Of a stretch of DNA of 64,000 nt, positions 23,110 through 35,309 are shown piece by piece. Source of the DNA: Acanthococcus lagerstroemiae (lineage: Eukaryota; Arthropoda; Insecta; Hemiptera; Eriococcidae). Every line of letters starts with the position of its first letter. The stretch's first letter is position 1. The stretch is taken from NCBI GenBank assembly GCA_031841125.1, contig CM063106.1:7006001-7070000 (forward strand), read 5' to 3'. The notes beneath the pieces are model-generated. The model did not search any database. It saw nothing but the letters and a program-made list of their open reading frames with translations, and had not been told where the DNA came from. The translations under genes and the position numbers were made by a program.

Positions 23110-24275
23110 ACATATTATGTATTTGATGATATAATAAAATGACAGAATATCAGAAGCGTCCTACTTGATTTGGACTACAAGGAAAGTTGCTCATGACTGA
23201 GCGCTCGATGACCCGCTTCCAACTGCGTCCACCATTAATTTCCAGGCCAATCGATCCTTCGCCGTTCGCGTCAGCTTATTACAGATGTCGAGTTTAGACG
23301 TTTCCTCTATTTGATGTCTGTCCACCTCCTTGGTGAGCTCCCCTTCGACCGTTTTCCTTCAACTTTCCCTTGTACCACCAACTTCTTCAGGTTATCGCCA
23401 TACCTCTTGATGATATATAACGGAAGAATTGCAATATCCGGGATAGCAGGTGGATGAGAGATTGATGCGCTTGTCCTCTTGGCCGTCCAAGGGATTCTTA
23501 ACATCCGTCGGTAGACCTACATCTCCAGAGCGTGTCAATCCGTCTTCGATTGTCGGCTTTCATTGTCCATTTCTCGCAGCTATACAGGAAGCCCGGAAAC
23601 ACCAAGGTCTTTACTAGCTTGGGCTTTGTGCTTTTGGTTACTCATCGGGCCCTCCATATTGGCGTGAGCTTGGCTGCGGCTCCGCGTGCGAGGATGATTC
23701 TTCTTCGGATTTCACCTGAACTTCCGCCTCCAGTGTCCACCACTAAGCCGAGGTATACAAACCGGTCCACCGTGCCGATACCTTCCAGCACGTCTGAGGG
23801 TGCGAGTTTGTTAGGGCAACCGACTACCATTACCTTTGTTTTTGTGCGGTCAAGAGGCCATATTCGTTGCTATTTGCTTCGACCCGGTCCATGAGTTGTT
23901 CCATCTCTTCTTTGACGAGACGTAAAGAGCGGTTTTATCTATAAAACTAAGGTTGTTGATGGAGTAGCCTCCTACTCGTATTCCACCCTTCCATACGTCT
24001 AGGCTCGCCTGCGTTATATATTCCAGATGTTGAAAAGAACTGGTGTTAAGATGCAACCTTGCCTGACACCTTTCGCTGGTTGGAAACTTGAGGAGTGTGA
24101 GGAGTGTCCCTCTTGGAATCGTACGACCGCACTGCTGTTTGTGCAACTGCAACAAGGTATTCGGGGCGCCCATCTCGACAAGCACTCGCCACAGCTTTTC
24201 TCACTGGACGCAATCGAATGCTTCATTATAATTGAGGAAGCACATTACCACCGGCACATCTACAAGGAAAGCACC
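23110..24275 (-). mobile_element. RTE-like LINE fragment (RT to 3' end), dead
   Basis: Minus strand, from about 24275: a broken reverse transcriptase with LVEMGAPN, then KGVRQGCILTPVLFN (motif B'), then NNLSFIDKTALY at about 23920-23955, where the catalytic YADD is replaced by FIDK. Frames shift several times. The C-terminal part has LRIPWTAKRTSASI, VQGKVEGKRSKG and a tail KRVIERSVMSNFPC running to a stop at 23150-23152. This tail is common to insect RTE-type LINEs. A short 3' UTR follows. The N-terminal endonuclease is missing (5' truncation). Not functional. Confidence 0.8.
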
Positions 24276-25339
24276 ATAAACCAATCCAAGGATTTTTGCC
24301 TAAATTATTCCTGATAGTTAAACAATCAACCTTATCATAGTCAATCGATTTCTATTTTGCGAGTCATTTTCTCTTGTTTCTCAATGCTGCTGTTTTATAG
24401 AGAAAGTGATCTTTAGTTGCCCAAAGCTTCAGATAGCTGAAAGTATACTGAGTTGATGCCATAAGTTTCTGGTTTTACACCTTCGAGAGGCCGGTGTTGT
24501 TTTCTCAACTTCGTAGTAGACGAATGTTTTTCCAAAGATAGTTTTTTCCTCCAAAAATTCCATTTTCCGGGAAACACAAAAACTACTAGTGAAATCCGAG
24601 CAAGAAGTTATTCAAAGAATTTTCCACCCAACGTAGTTTGTTTCTCCATCTCTATTGAACGCCAATGCCAGAAGCAGATACAGACGATACTAGTTAACCA
24701 TCTCACTTGATCATTTCTTGCACTGAGCTCTACTCATACACGAGAATGACTTTTCAAAACGACAATCTTTCAAAAAACCTGTTTTCGGAAAATTTTCCTT
24801 GAGCTTCCATTTTCTGCTGAGATATCCAAGTTCAGTCAGCGATTCTATCGGAAAAGACATCAACTAACCCGAGCTAAACACTCAAATAACACCCCAGCTC
24901 TTCAAAATGAAATAATGGCAAATAAGAACTGCACATTTTTCCAAGCCTTCGAATACCTACATTTTGTGCTCTATAAGGTTTCTCCATTACCGTTAACACT
25001 CGCTGTACAAAAGTATTTCCCGATCTATAAGGATTGACATAATTTTGACCTGCGTCAATTTTGCGAATTTTGACACGGTATTTTGACAATCATTCAACCA
25101 ATCAGAGCACTCTGGCGCAATTTTGACTTCTTGACACACTATTGAGCGATCATTTCTGCTATATAAGTGGGCGGAGCCTACTTGATTGTCAAGGACCAAC
25201 GCTATTTTGACTCAAGAAGAGTGTCAAGAGTGTCTTTTGACGCTGATTTTGCAGATCGGGTTGTCACTATTGCGGTAATCTAGCATGCCTATATTATACG
25301 AGAAAAGAGATTCGTCACAATCTGACAATAAGCTCTAAA
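24276..25339. other. Non-coding stretch
   Basis: No coding signal. A segment around 25019-25260 has short inverted ends (CCCGATCT/AGATCGGG) and repeated TTTTGAC motifs, which may be a decayed MITE, but support is too thin. Confidence 0.35.
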
Positions 25340-25602
25340 ACTGAAACCATTCAGTTCCAGCAGGCTTTTTCTATCTCCAGGACATTTTCAAATTCTTTTT
25401 TTTTTTCGGATGAAATTATCAGATCGATTTCATTCCACGTACTAGTAACTATAAACTTTTTCCTTTCAATATGGCGTTCTTCACTATCAATGTATGGGAG
25501 CAGTGTAATATTGTCTTGAAACATATCGATGTTCAACAGTGCTCCAGAGAGTGTCTCGAATAATATGTGACCTCCCTTCAATCGGGTACATTGGCAACTC
25601 AT
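25340..25602 (-). CDS. Unrecognised ORF, copy 1 of a duplicated segment
   Basis: An 83-codon minus-strand ORF. Its C-terminal half (RHIERKKFIVTSTWNE to LEIEKACWN, about 25353-25480) is similar in DNA and protein to a segment at 28100-28260 (RRTEKKTLIVPAAWKK to YEVEKACWDF). Conservation of the frame after heavy divergence suggests it once was coding. I do not recognise the family; it may be a host gene exon, a pseudogene or an unknown transposon part. Confidence 0.35.
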
Positions 25603-26639
25603 CCTGATAATGTGTAGATATGCTTGCCTGCCCTAACATTCGAAGGGACAAAGATACAGACATTTGAAAAAATTAGATTACAGCATGTAGAACTTTTCTC
25701 AGTACAGATAATAGCTAGACTGGTGGAACTTTTTGATAATCACAGAGGACACATTTGGCAAATACTGGAAAAATCGCAATCGGATCAACAGGGTATTTAC
25801 AAAATCGGTTTTCGTTAAAAACTACCTCCAAACATTTTCATATTTTTTTCAATTTTCCATTAAAAATTGTCTTCTAGACCCACCGGTTTCTTTTTTCGCG
25901 GAAAACGATTTTCTTTCTTACACTCTTCAAATGTTCCTTGGACTCACTACTACCTATTTTAGTTTCGTAGTTTGAAAATTTCGATAAATGCAATCAGAAT
26001 TTGTACGTAATAAAATTGCACTAAAAAAAAAGTAAAAGTTTTTCTCCCACCACTATTTCATCAGTATCAGTAGGAAATTGGCTTACAGTAAATAAGGTAG
26101 CCAGAAAGTACAGCCTCCTGGCCTTTCTTGGTAATAGACCTTGTATTTTCTACAAAAAAAAAACTTTAAAATTATAATTTTTGATGTAAAAACATTGAAT
26201 TTATTTAGAATTTTCAACATGAAAACTACGAGTACAATAGGTAGGAGTGAGGCTAAGAGTATTTTTGAAAAATATGGAAGAGCGAGTCGTCTACTGTAAA
26301 AAAATTGCTATGTTCGGAAAACAATTTTTATGGAAAATTGAAGAAATGTGAAAACTGTGATTTGCAGTTTTCAATCAAAACTGATTTTGTAAACACGTTA
26401 TTGATCCGGCTGTGATAATTTCTATTCCAATAGCTGCCGTAATTGTCTTCTAGAACTAAAAAAGGTCCACTAGTTTATCTGTTAGTAATAAAAAAAAAAA
26501 AAAATCTATTATTGCTATATACAGATAATTTATTCAGATATCCGTATCACTGCCCCTTCAAATATAAAGGTAAGCAAACCTACCTACACATTGTCAGGAT
26601 AAGTTGCTCACTTAAGCAGTTGAAGGTGATCATGTATTT
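25603..26639. other. Spacer within duplicated locus, copy 1
   Basis: Separates the two conserved blocks of copy 1; the equivalent gap in copy 2 is only a few tens of bases. This extra 1 kb may be an insertion in copy 1. I could not identify its ends. A-runs at 26150-26163 and 26490-26503. Confidence 0.35.
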
Positions 26640-26985
26640 TGAGACATCCGCCGCATATTATTAGCAGCTGCTCCATGGTGTATGGTCCCACGTTTCATTT
26701 TCCTCTAGGAACGTCACCTGAGCAAACATGGATCCAAGGCAATAGAAAGTGTTTTCTCGACATTTCTAATCATGAATGTGAAAACCAAGTGTGCATTATC
26801 GTTCCGCTTTTTATTGATTACCTGAAACTGATCGTAGTTGGTCAAATTATATGCACAGCGCGACAATACGACAATTTACTGCACCAAATTCGGGAGTTTA
26901 ACACAGCCTGTCGCTTCTTTTTTTATGAAATGTCAATGTCAGAAGCAATAACAGACTACGAGTATGTGGGCTTTTTGCATTAGTA
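26640..26985. repeat. Duplicated block, copy 1
   Basis: Bases 26743-26905 align with 28398-28540, sharing AAGTGTTTTCTCGACAT, GTGCATTATCG, GCTTTTTATTGATTA, ATTATATGCACAG and CCAAATTCG in the same order, with small indels (roughly 75-80% by eye). An open frame exists on the plus strand here (26639-26983), but the other copy has stops, so coding is uncertain. Confidence 0.6.
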
Positions 26986-28099
26986 TTACAGATAATATGA
27001 AGTGATCTTCAAATACCAATAACTCGTCAGTAGCTACGTGTATGATACGAATATGGAGGTTTCGAATGTGAGTTGAGGTTAGTGTGCTCTTCAGGGGAGC
27101 CAAACTTTCAAAAAATTCAGGTTTTGAAAAATAGCATTTTTGTTATATTTTTGTACTCAGATATGCTGTATATCGTCTTTTACATGACAGTCATAGTGTC
27201 ATATTGCAATCAAGTTACTGCGAATGCCAACCAACAATTAGAGTCAAATCAATTATCCTTCGATTAAATTGATAATCGGTTTAGATTAAATATCAATAAC
27301 CAATACATTTGAACCTAATATTGATTAATATAAACTAAGGAGAATAATCAAAATTGATCGAAGATTTATTTATCGCCGAGTGTACTTTGTCACTTGATTA
27401 CAGTGGCGCTTATGACTGTCATGAGACCTACACTATAATTTCTCTTTTCCATTTTTTCGCCAATTTATGTAGTAACAACCTTCAGCAAAAACCCTTGATG
27501 TCCTGAGTGACTAAGGTATAAGCTGAGCTATGAAATTTACTAAATGTGAACAAATATTGCGATGTTGCCATATCATTTGGCCATTTCCCTTAGTATTTGC
27601 CTCTGTAATTTTTCAGTGCCCAAAACATGTGTTATTTGGCGCAAAACGGGAATCACACGGGTGGGTAAGGCGGATCAAAATGCTGCAAATGCTGCACTGT
27701 CATTCTGCCTGTTTCTTCCTAAAAGACATCATAGTTGGCCCAAGTGCACCGCGAACATTATTCATCTAATATCAAAACGCCCTCTGTTGAACTAGAAAAA
27801 ATTTGTAAAAAGACCATTAACTACATATACATCCGATATATGATATTCATGACATCTTTTGAACAGTTTTTGATGTCATACTTTATTAAAACATTTTTAC
27901 ATCAGCTAGGTGACTGAAATTAATAATAGCACTCCAAAATGTGTTAAGTGACAATTTTTTCCAAGTTCTTTGTGCAGATTTTTATGCTTTACGAGGCTTC
28001 TGCATTACAGCTAGCATTTATATAAAATAATCAGTCATTGGTGCTGTTATCTAGCCTACCAAAGCGACGAAACTCGTGAGAAACCCCGAAATTAAAGCT
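26986..28099. other. Spacer between duplicated blocks
   Basis: No supported gene. Short ORFs around 27530-27795 have no recognisable motif. Confidence 0.35.
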
Positions 28100-28260
28100 A
28101 TCAAACTTACAAGTTTAAAGTCCCAGCATGCTTTCTCTACCTCGTATGCATTGCTAAGTCCTGTTTCTCGGATGAAATTAAACGATGGTTTCTTCCATGC
28201 TGCAGGAACGATGAGAGTTTTCTTTTCGGTTCTGCGCTGGCTCTTCACTACCAGAGTACG
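28100..28260 (-). CDS. Unrecognised coding-like segment, copy 2 of the duplicated locus
   Basis: Minus-strand frame KSQRRTEKKTLIVPAAWKK followed by EVEKACWDFKL. A good splice donor (CTT|GTAAGT) stands right after the last shared codons, near 28107-28112, so it may be an exon of a minus-strand gene. It pairs with 25340-25500. Function unknown. Confidence 0.35.
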
Positions 28261-28289
28261 AAGCGATCGGTGCTTAATAATTATGAGAT

Positions 28290-28575
28290 TTTTGTACTAT
28301 CTGCATTAGCCGCTGATCTGCGGACTGCCGAAACATATTTTCGCTTTGGTCCACAAACACCACCCGAATGGAAATTGGCCACTGCCTATACCAAGTGTTT
28401 TCTCGACATAAAAAAGAAAACCGAATGTGCATTATCGCTTTGCTTTTTATTGATTAGCCGAGACCGACTGTAGTTATTTGAACATTATATGCACAGTACG
28501 CATCGATACAGCCGTTTACCGCGCCAAATTCGTAAAACTAAGTGAACCGCGTACACCGGAGTAATTTGAACGTAA
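28290..28575. repeat. Duplicated block, copy 2
   Basis: Partner of 26640-26985 (see there). On the minus strand both copies keep an INKK-x2-DNAH string, followed downstream by the KACW ORF segment, so the two blocks are collinear in both copies. Confidence 0.6.
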
Positions 28576-29814
28576 AGTACACGGCAAACGTGAGCAAAAA
28601 AGTTGTATAGAAAACCCGAAATCGATAATATAATGTAAATTACTATTACCTGAAAATAATTTTCAGACGATAGTGGTGAAAGAAAATAATTCAAGACAGC
28701 CGTATACGTTGATAAAGACCGCAAAGAAGAAAAATGACGGCGCAATAGGGTGGTTGGTTGAAAGTAGGGCGGCTGGGTGAACTTCAGGCAGGGAGGAGTG
28801 ACATTTCGATCACGTGATATAGAACTTAGTCGCCTGGCAACAGCCAAAGTTGAACTTCCGTCGGTTAGATGTCGCGTTGTAACGAACGTTCGCAAAATTT
28901 ATACTGTTCGGACGCAAGAGCAACAGCCGACCAGAATAAACAAATTAAAACGGAAGAATTCAAGACTATCTACTTTTAGACTACTTAAATTGTTACTGCT
29001 GCAGTTTAAACACTCGCGTGTTTACAACCACCGGGTCAAACGAGAGCGTTGGGTACTTGAAAGGACAAAATTGCATTATTTCGAGATAAATTGGTATTAT
29101 TGCCCTATATCTTTTTATCGTTCGCGATATACTTTGCTTCTGTTTCAATTGGCTGACGCATTTTCAAGGTAAATTTTTGCAGGATATATAGATGGTTTCT
29201 GTACGTGAAGTCAATTAAATTTACGACGGTGCATCTTTTGAATCTAGGTCAGCACGGTGCTAGAGGATCGAGGGCTACACGTTTCGTACCTATAGGTTCG
29301 TATACTTTAGAAGTGTAAAACAATCTGAAGAATCACTGCTGTTTCGAATGAATTTTCCCAACTTCGGAAAAAGTTTTCCTAAAGTTGGTGAAGGCTTAGG
29401 CGTATCTCGAAAAGTACATACATCACAGCAAACAGGATCGATTGAGATGTTGAGGTCTTATTTCTCAATAAGCTCTCAAGTTGTACGGGAAAATTCGCTC
29501 GGACCGAGATGAAGAGGAAAAATAAATACATTATGTTTCTTGTCGAATTTAATTTCTTCCTTAGTGTTTTCTACTTCATAAGAACATTCTTTTATCGTTA
29601 ATTGAACATTTGAAACCGAGTCTCGAACATCAGTTAAACTTTTAGAATATCTCACTTTGAACTTCCAGCGTTGGTAAACTAATTACTGCATAATTATGCC
29701 TCACCGAATGTAAAAAGGTTCCCATTCGGATGTCCGGGCGGAAACTACCTGGTGAGAAACGATCAGAAATGAGAATAGGGACATAGAATGTACGGACACT
29801 GAATGAAGTAGGCA
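28576..29814. other. Unassigned stretch, possibly transcribed
   Basis: An open plus-strand frame of 131 codons at 28777-29172 is rich in Arg/Lys but shows no known motif. The CpG content at about 28780-28920 is higher than around it. I cannot assign a gene. Confidence 0.3.
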
Positions 29815-29883
29815 CAGGCCCAGAGTTAGGAGGGCCTAGGGACCCGTGCCTCCACATCGAATGAGCCTCCACATTTTTTCTAC

Positions 29884-31700
29884 TGTTCTTCTTCTTCTTT
29901 CGTGTCCGGACTTCGACGCGTTGGCAGTTAACTTTAAGTTTTAAATTTAAAATTAAAAATTAAAAATTTTCCTCCTCTATATCTGCACCTGGTTCAGGGT
30001 GCTGTCGTCTGGGTTACCCCACATCTCCGCTCTGGTATGTGTGGTCCCTCTTCCACATATAAGGAGGTGGTCGTCGTTTTGAAGCTGACCGCACATCTGG
30101 TATCCTGCGTCGTCGCGTATGCCCCATCTGGTCAGGTTTGCCGCTGTACGGGCGTATCCGGTGCCCTGCCTATTCAGGGTGAGCTACGATGGATAGGAGA
30201 GATCATGTCCACTGGCTAGGTCTTCAGCGCGCAGGGTGTGGTTGATGTTTGTTCATCTTGTCGCCCTAGAGGTCGAGGGGTTGTCTGTAAGGACCGATGT
30301 ATTGTTGAGGAAACTCCTCCTGGATTTCAGTCTCGGCGTTGCTGCCACCTGGCCGAACATGATGTGGCGACGATCTTTCTTAGTCCTCTCCATATCCGCA
30401 GCCACTTCCTCCTCACCTCCAGCGGTGCGATTCCACATACTCGAGAAAGGTACTTGAGACTAGTTGGTCTCAGGCAGCCGGATACGATCCGCATGGTATT
30501 ATTCAGGGCCACATCAACTTTTTTTAGTATGTGAAGATCTATCCCATGTTGCACATCCGTATTCCGCGGTAGAGTAACAGAGCGCCAGTGCTGTGGTTCT
30601 CAGTGTGCTCGGCGTGGCTCCCCACTTGGTTGATACGAGTTTTTTCAGGATACTATTTCTGGCTTCGACTTTCATCTTAGTATTCTCGCAGTGCTTCTTA
30701 AAAGTAAGTGTCCTGTCGAGTGTGACGCCAAAGTACTAGGGATTTTCGCAATTTTTAAGCTGTATTCCCCCCAACTCAGCTTCAGTTTGCATCTCACCTT
30801 AGCATTTTTCAGGCGAAAACTGCACACCTGGGTTTTAGATGAATAATTTGGCTTGAGAGCATTATTTGTGTAATATACTTCTAGTTCATTAAGGATGTCC
30901 TACAGTTTTCCCTCTACCTCTACGAGTGTATCCCCCTACGCCGTCGCTGCCAGGTCGTCAGCATACAGGAAGTGCTCTGTCTGATCTCCAATTGACTGGC
31001 TCTTAGTGTATATATTGAATAAGGTAGGGGCAAGAACACTTCCCTATGGTAGTCCATTTGTCTGTCGTCTCCATCTGCTCGATTTACTCTGGTGAATGAC
31101 ATAGAACATTCTGTTGTTCAGCATTGCTCTATTAAGTGTCCTGAATTTGATATCTTGTGTAATTTCTTATATTTTTCTGCATGGTAGGTGGTGATTCACT
31201 GTATCATAAGCAACAGTTACCCGTAGATCTACGAAGACCGCCCCTGTGATTTTTTTTCTCTCGAAGCCATTCTCGATTTGTTGGCCGAGGTTGATGACCT
31301 GGCTTATCTAGCTTTTTTCTTGTCAAAAGCCAGCCTGTTGGGGATTGAGTTTTCTATCAATCGTGTCTTGTATCCTATTGAGTAGTAGCCTTTCGAACAC
31401 CTTGTAACCTAGAGGTGGCAAAGGAGGGAAATTGGTCTGTAGCTCTTCCTATCGTTGGGATCTTTCTCAGATTTCAGGATGTACTACCTTTGTCCTCAAC
31501 CATAGTTTTGGCATTTTTGTTGTCTCTGCCACGTTGAAAAAGTCCGTTAGCCATTTGATGCCCGATGATCCAATTTTTTTGATCTGTTTGCTGAGTATTC
31601 CATCTGATCCAGCCGCTTTACCATTTTCTACTATGTTCCACAGAGACGTACATGAGCTATATGCGACGATTGTAAATAATTGTGGTGCACAGTACAATGT
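29884..31700 (-). mobile_element. jockey-like LINE, defective
   Basis: Minus strand. At the 5' side (about 31690-31470) is the RT start, ENGKAAGSDGILSKQIKKIG. Next come QAGF, SQVINLGQQIENGFERKK and ITGAVFVDL around 31200-31360. Motif B is NGLP-stop-GSVLAPTLFNIYT near 31000-31060, followed by FLYADDLAATA with the intact YADD at 30955-30966. The C-terminal part has LNNTMRIVSGCLRPT, GIAPLEVRRKW (30330-30550) and a Cys/His tail ending at stop 29977-29979. The 3' UTR ends near 29884 in a GAA-rich tract. Multiple stops and frameshifts make it inactive. Endonuclease is missing. Confidence 0.82.
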
Positions 31701-31901
31701 ACAAAACTAGTACCACGCGCATCCCTGCGGGTTCAGTATTTTTTTCTTCTCATTTGTTGAATTTATGAATCAGTACGTGCAAGGCGAAAAAATGTACGTA
31801 TGACTTGAATCTTCAGCTTCCGGCAGGACCCCTGAAGTAGATATGACAGCGCAAGAAAAATTCGAATTCAGGCCTTCATCCAGGCTATTGACCAATTCAA
31901 T

Positions 31902-32400
31902 ATGTTTTTGTGTCAGAAAATTGAGGCCTGTGAAACTATTTGCTATAAATTTGTTCTTTTATCCGAACTGAGTTTTTTGCGAGCTAGACACTTGGTGAGA
32001 AAAAGGAAGAAAGTTGGCGAATTCTTATTCAGAAGATATATGGAGGAAGGCTTGCTGAATGAGTTGCTTCAGTTTGCTGAATTTATCGAGAATTATGAAA
32101 AAGAAAATGAAGAGTTCATAGAAATATTCCAATATAAAATAATTTCACAAAATAATTTGAAAAACGTGTTCCCGAACGTGAAAATTATGCTTAGAATTTT
32201 TTAATAATTAATGGTCTCTAATGTCAATGGCGAACGTTCCTTTTCAAAGTTAAAACTGATTAAAGACAGACTGCGTACCAGCATGTCTGAAGGACGGCTA
32301 GGAAATTTATCCCGACTAAGTCTAGAGAATGGGATATCTGTCGCCAGTTCAATTTTGAAGAACTGATTGGCGACTTTATTCTTCAAAAATCAAGGAAAAA
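31902..32400 (+). pseudogene. hAT transposase C-terminal (dimerisation) fragment
   Basis: One frame gives LLNELLQFAEFIENYEKENEE, then after stops GERSFSKLKLIKDRLRTSM and GRLGNLSRLSLENGI. ERSFSKLKxIKxxLRTSM is the hallmark of the C-terminal dimerisation domain of TTF-type hAT transposases. Stop codons near 32202-32213 split it, so it is not functional. Confidence 0.8.
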
Positions 32401-32820
32401 AGTTTTCATACATATTGTATCGCTTCTTACTTTTGTATCTTTTGCTGTTTGTTGTACTTCGACTTAAAAATAAAAAATTACAATGGAAAATAAAATAACA
32501 TAGAATTCTTTTGATAATTTATAAAAGACTAGTTACCCAAAGACATTTTTAAATTGAAGTAATCAAAAAAACAATTTGTATGGGCTGCCCCCGTCCCGAA
32601 GCGTTCAGAAATTTTAAAGGCCTCCAAAAGATGGGGACTCCTATATTACAACTCTTGAATCCGGGTCTGAGTAGGCAAATTAGAAAACTTAAAGAAAGAG
32701 TTGAAAGTATTAAAATTAGGTATAATGGGAATTAATGGAGTGAGATGGCCAGAAGAAAAGTATTTTTGGACGGGGAGTGTAGAATAATTAATACAGCGGC
32801 GATAAAAGGGCAAGCAGGCG

Positions 32821-33063
32821 CAGGGGCGCCACCAGAACTTTTTTTGGTGGGGCTAGAATTTAGGGGAAAAAACTTAGGCAGGGGTGAAAGCTCAATTTGG
32901 TACCTACCTATTTTCATAAGCTGTAAATTTGTACTCAACTACGACACAACGTAACCGCATCAGGCCATCGGCATCAATTTTTTTCGTTTCAAAATTTAAT
33001 TTGAATTTTGAAGAATTTTGAAGGGGCTATAGCCATGTATCCCTCTCCTTGGTTGCGCCCTTG
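32821..33063. mobile_element. hAT-type MITE with exact 8-bp duplication
   Basis: Ends CAGGGGCGCCACCAGAA and (reversed) CAAGGGCGCAACCAAGGA. The exact duplication AGCAGGCG lies at 32813-32820 and 33064-33071. It is 243 bp with no ORF of its own. Confidence 0.85.
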
Positions 33064-34231
33064 AGCAGGCGTAAGTGGTGTAGGAAATAGAGTGCAAAGT
33101 TATACCCGACACAGTCAGAGAATTTTAATGGTAAGAATTTCTACTAAATCAGTATCTTTAGTGATAGCCAAAATTTAGAGAATAACGTCCTCAACATTGT
33201 CCATACGTCGAACATACTTTATCATCACACCTTCACCCCTAAAATTTGACTCAAATGGGTCAAAATTTCATCGTGGTGACCATCACCGTTTACGATTTTC
33301 AGTTTGTTTGATCGAAAACGGATGATATGTATGCATTTTTGTTTAAACTAGTACGGTAACATTGATCGGTATAAATGGAAATATACATTGGCAACAATGA
33401 ATTCGCGTCCCGTGCTTCTTGGTTCCACATATGTGACGTCAGTGCAGTGTCGAGAAATTCATGAAAAAACCTTTCCCATTCACTCCCAGAAAACTCGATG
33501 CAGATTTTTTTCAACCCTTCATTTCCCAACCTATGACGTTCTGAGTGTAGCTAAAATTTAAGGAATTCAGGACTTATTTCTATATAGCTTATTGGAAAAA
33601 TAGAGGTTTTAGCATTTCAGTACTGGAAAATTCCCGTTACCAGTATTCCATGGGATAGATTTCATCCTAACAACCCCCAAAGAATGGTAAAAAATTCTCA
33701 TTTTCGAAAAAATGGATGAAAATTCTTAAATCTTCAACTCAGTTTCCATAAATAATTCTATTTCATCGTTTGAGGGGGGTATTATTCTCCAATCGCAGTC
33801 CCCTAAAACAGACGGAAATTCGGATCTTTTCTATCTTCTTTCTCACTTGATTAATGCGCGTGCATATCTGTTTACCTATTCGCTTCCCTCTACAAAACTG
33901 AAGTTTGGTAAATGGAAGAATAATTTTGAGATGCGAGCAAAAGGTAGCCGATAAGGTGGTGGAAAATTTTTTTCAATATCAATTCAATTTTAAAATTTAT
34001 CATTTTTCTAAACCAGGGCGTGCAAAATGTCAGTATAAAATTTGAACTCGTCCGTTGGTTGCACACAGGTCTGGAAATTTTGAATGAAAAAATGAAGTTT
34101 CTACATCAGATGAGCACAAGACGTTTCTAGACCTGTTTTTCATGTTGATATCAGATCTAACACAAAAATCAGTTGATAATTTTATATCTGTCAAGTTCGG
34201 AACGTCTCAGTATATCATGATACCTTACATA
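33064..34231. other. Non-coding stretch
   Basis: No supported gene or element. The minus-strand ORF at 33299-33529 shows no motif. Confidence 0.4.
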
Positions 34232-34462
34232 CAGGGCCGGATTTTGGGAGGGGCTCAGGGCCCCGGGCCTCCACAAATTAGTCATGGAAGTGTCGTTATT
34301 ACAAATATAATACATATGTTGTTCATACTTACTTTTACTCGTAATTTTGAACTTTTTTAGTTTTTGTGTTTTTTTGGAGGGGGAGGGGGGAGGTTGCTTG
34401 ACACTTTGGGGCCTCCACATCTTCCTGGGCTCCAGGGCCACGAAACCTTAAATCCGACCTTG
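34232..34462. mobile_element. hAT-type MITE related to the 29.8-kb hAT
   Basis: Ends CAGGGCCGGATTTTGG and (reversed) CAAGGTCGGATTTAAGG. Flanks CTTACATA and CTCACACA match at 6 of 8. Subterminal GGGCCCC and GGCCTCCACA blocks occur on both sides and are also found at the left end of the hAT at 29815. Confidence 0.75.
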
Positions 34463-35309
34463 CTCACACAGTAAGAATTATAGAACTGTGCTCGCCTCCT
34501 CATTTCATACATCATACATTTTAACATACCCCCTCCCCAACAAAAAGATAAAAATAAAGGATTAGGTAATACGTTCTGTCAGCTCTGATATTATTTAAGA
34601 TTCGTTGCGACCTGCACTGACTTATTTCGAAATACAACTGTTTAAATTGAACACGTTCACTATACACCGTTTGCATATGAACAGTTTGCGGACTATAATA
34701 CTCACAATTATCCATGCAAACAAAAAATTTACTGCATAGATGTGTGTAAAAATTAACGTGCCATAATTACTCGACAGCTCTGTGACGCCTCGATTGTCGA
34801 CCCAATGCAACTAACAACAATTAGTATCAACTTAAAATTCAATTAAAAAAAGGTAGCGAGAAAAAAACTTCGAGGTACGGCACATTTTTTTTAGTTTCCT
34901 GTTTCTCTTTCATTTCATTGTACACCCAATCAAATAAGAAAAAGGGGGAAATCAAGAAGTAAGTTACAAGTAAAGCATTCATTTCATTCTGAACTGTCAC
35001 CGTAATTTCTTCACATTTCTCATGAAAATTCATTACATTTGAAATGCCTGATTAAATAACTTTAAAAATGACTGCTGTAAAACACCAAAATTTGTTTGAC
35101 TAACGTCAAGATCCGTTTTTTCTAGGGAAGGAAAAGTACAGCTTATATAGCCTGTGCTGCTGAAGTATTTGATCGTGTGAGACTTTGTGTTCAAGGCAAA
35201 AATGTTGAATTTGGTGCAAGGGAAGGCCCAGCGTATCCATTAGGGGATAGCGAAAAAAAAGTTTTCTCAATTTCGATAACATCAACTAAAAAGTTGCATT
35301 TGATTTTGG
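34463..35309. other. Unassigned stretch
   Basis: No gene assigned. A plus-strand frame at about 35130-35330 reads like protein (STAYIACAAEVFDRVRLC) but I cannot identify it; it may be a transposon relic. Confidence 0.3.

Larger units (their letters stand above)
29815..32669 (+). mobile_element. hAT transposon remnant with exact 8-bp duplication, split by a LINE
   Basis: The left end CAGGCCCAGAGTTAGGAG (29815) and the reversed right end CAGACCCGGATTCAAGAG (to 32669) are inverted repeats. The 8-bp duplication AGTAGGCA is exact (29807-29814 and 32670-32677). Only about 70 bases of the left side remain before a jockey-like LINE insertion (29884-31700). The right part codes the hAT C-terminal dimerisation region at 31902-32400. 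The left end, with GCCTCCACA following, matches the 231-bp MITE at 34232, which is thus a short relative of this family. Confidence 0.85.

Noticed and set aside
25019..25260. MITE with CCCGATCT inverted ends
   Set aside because: Only eight bases pair and no target duplication is visible.
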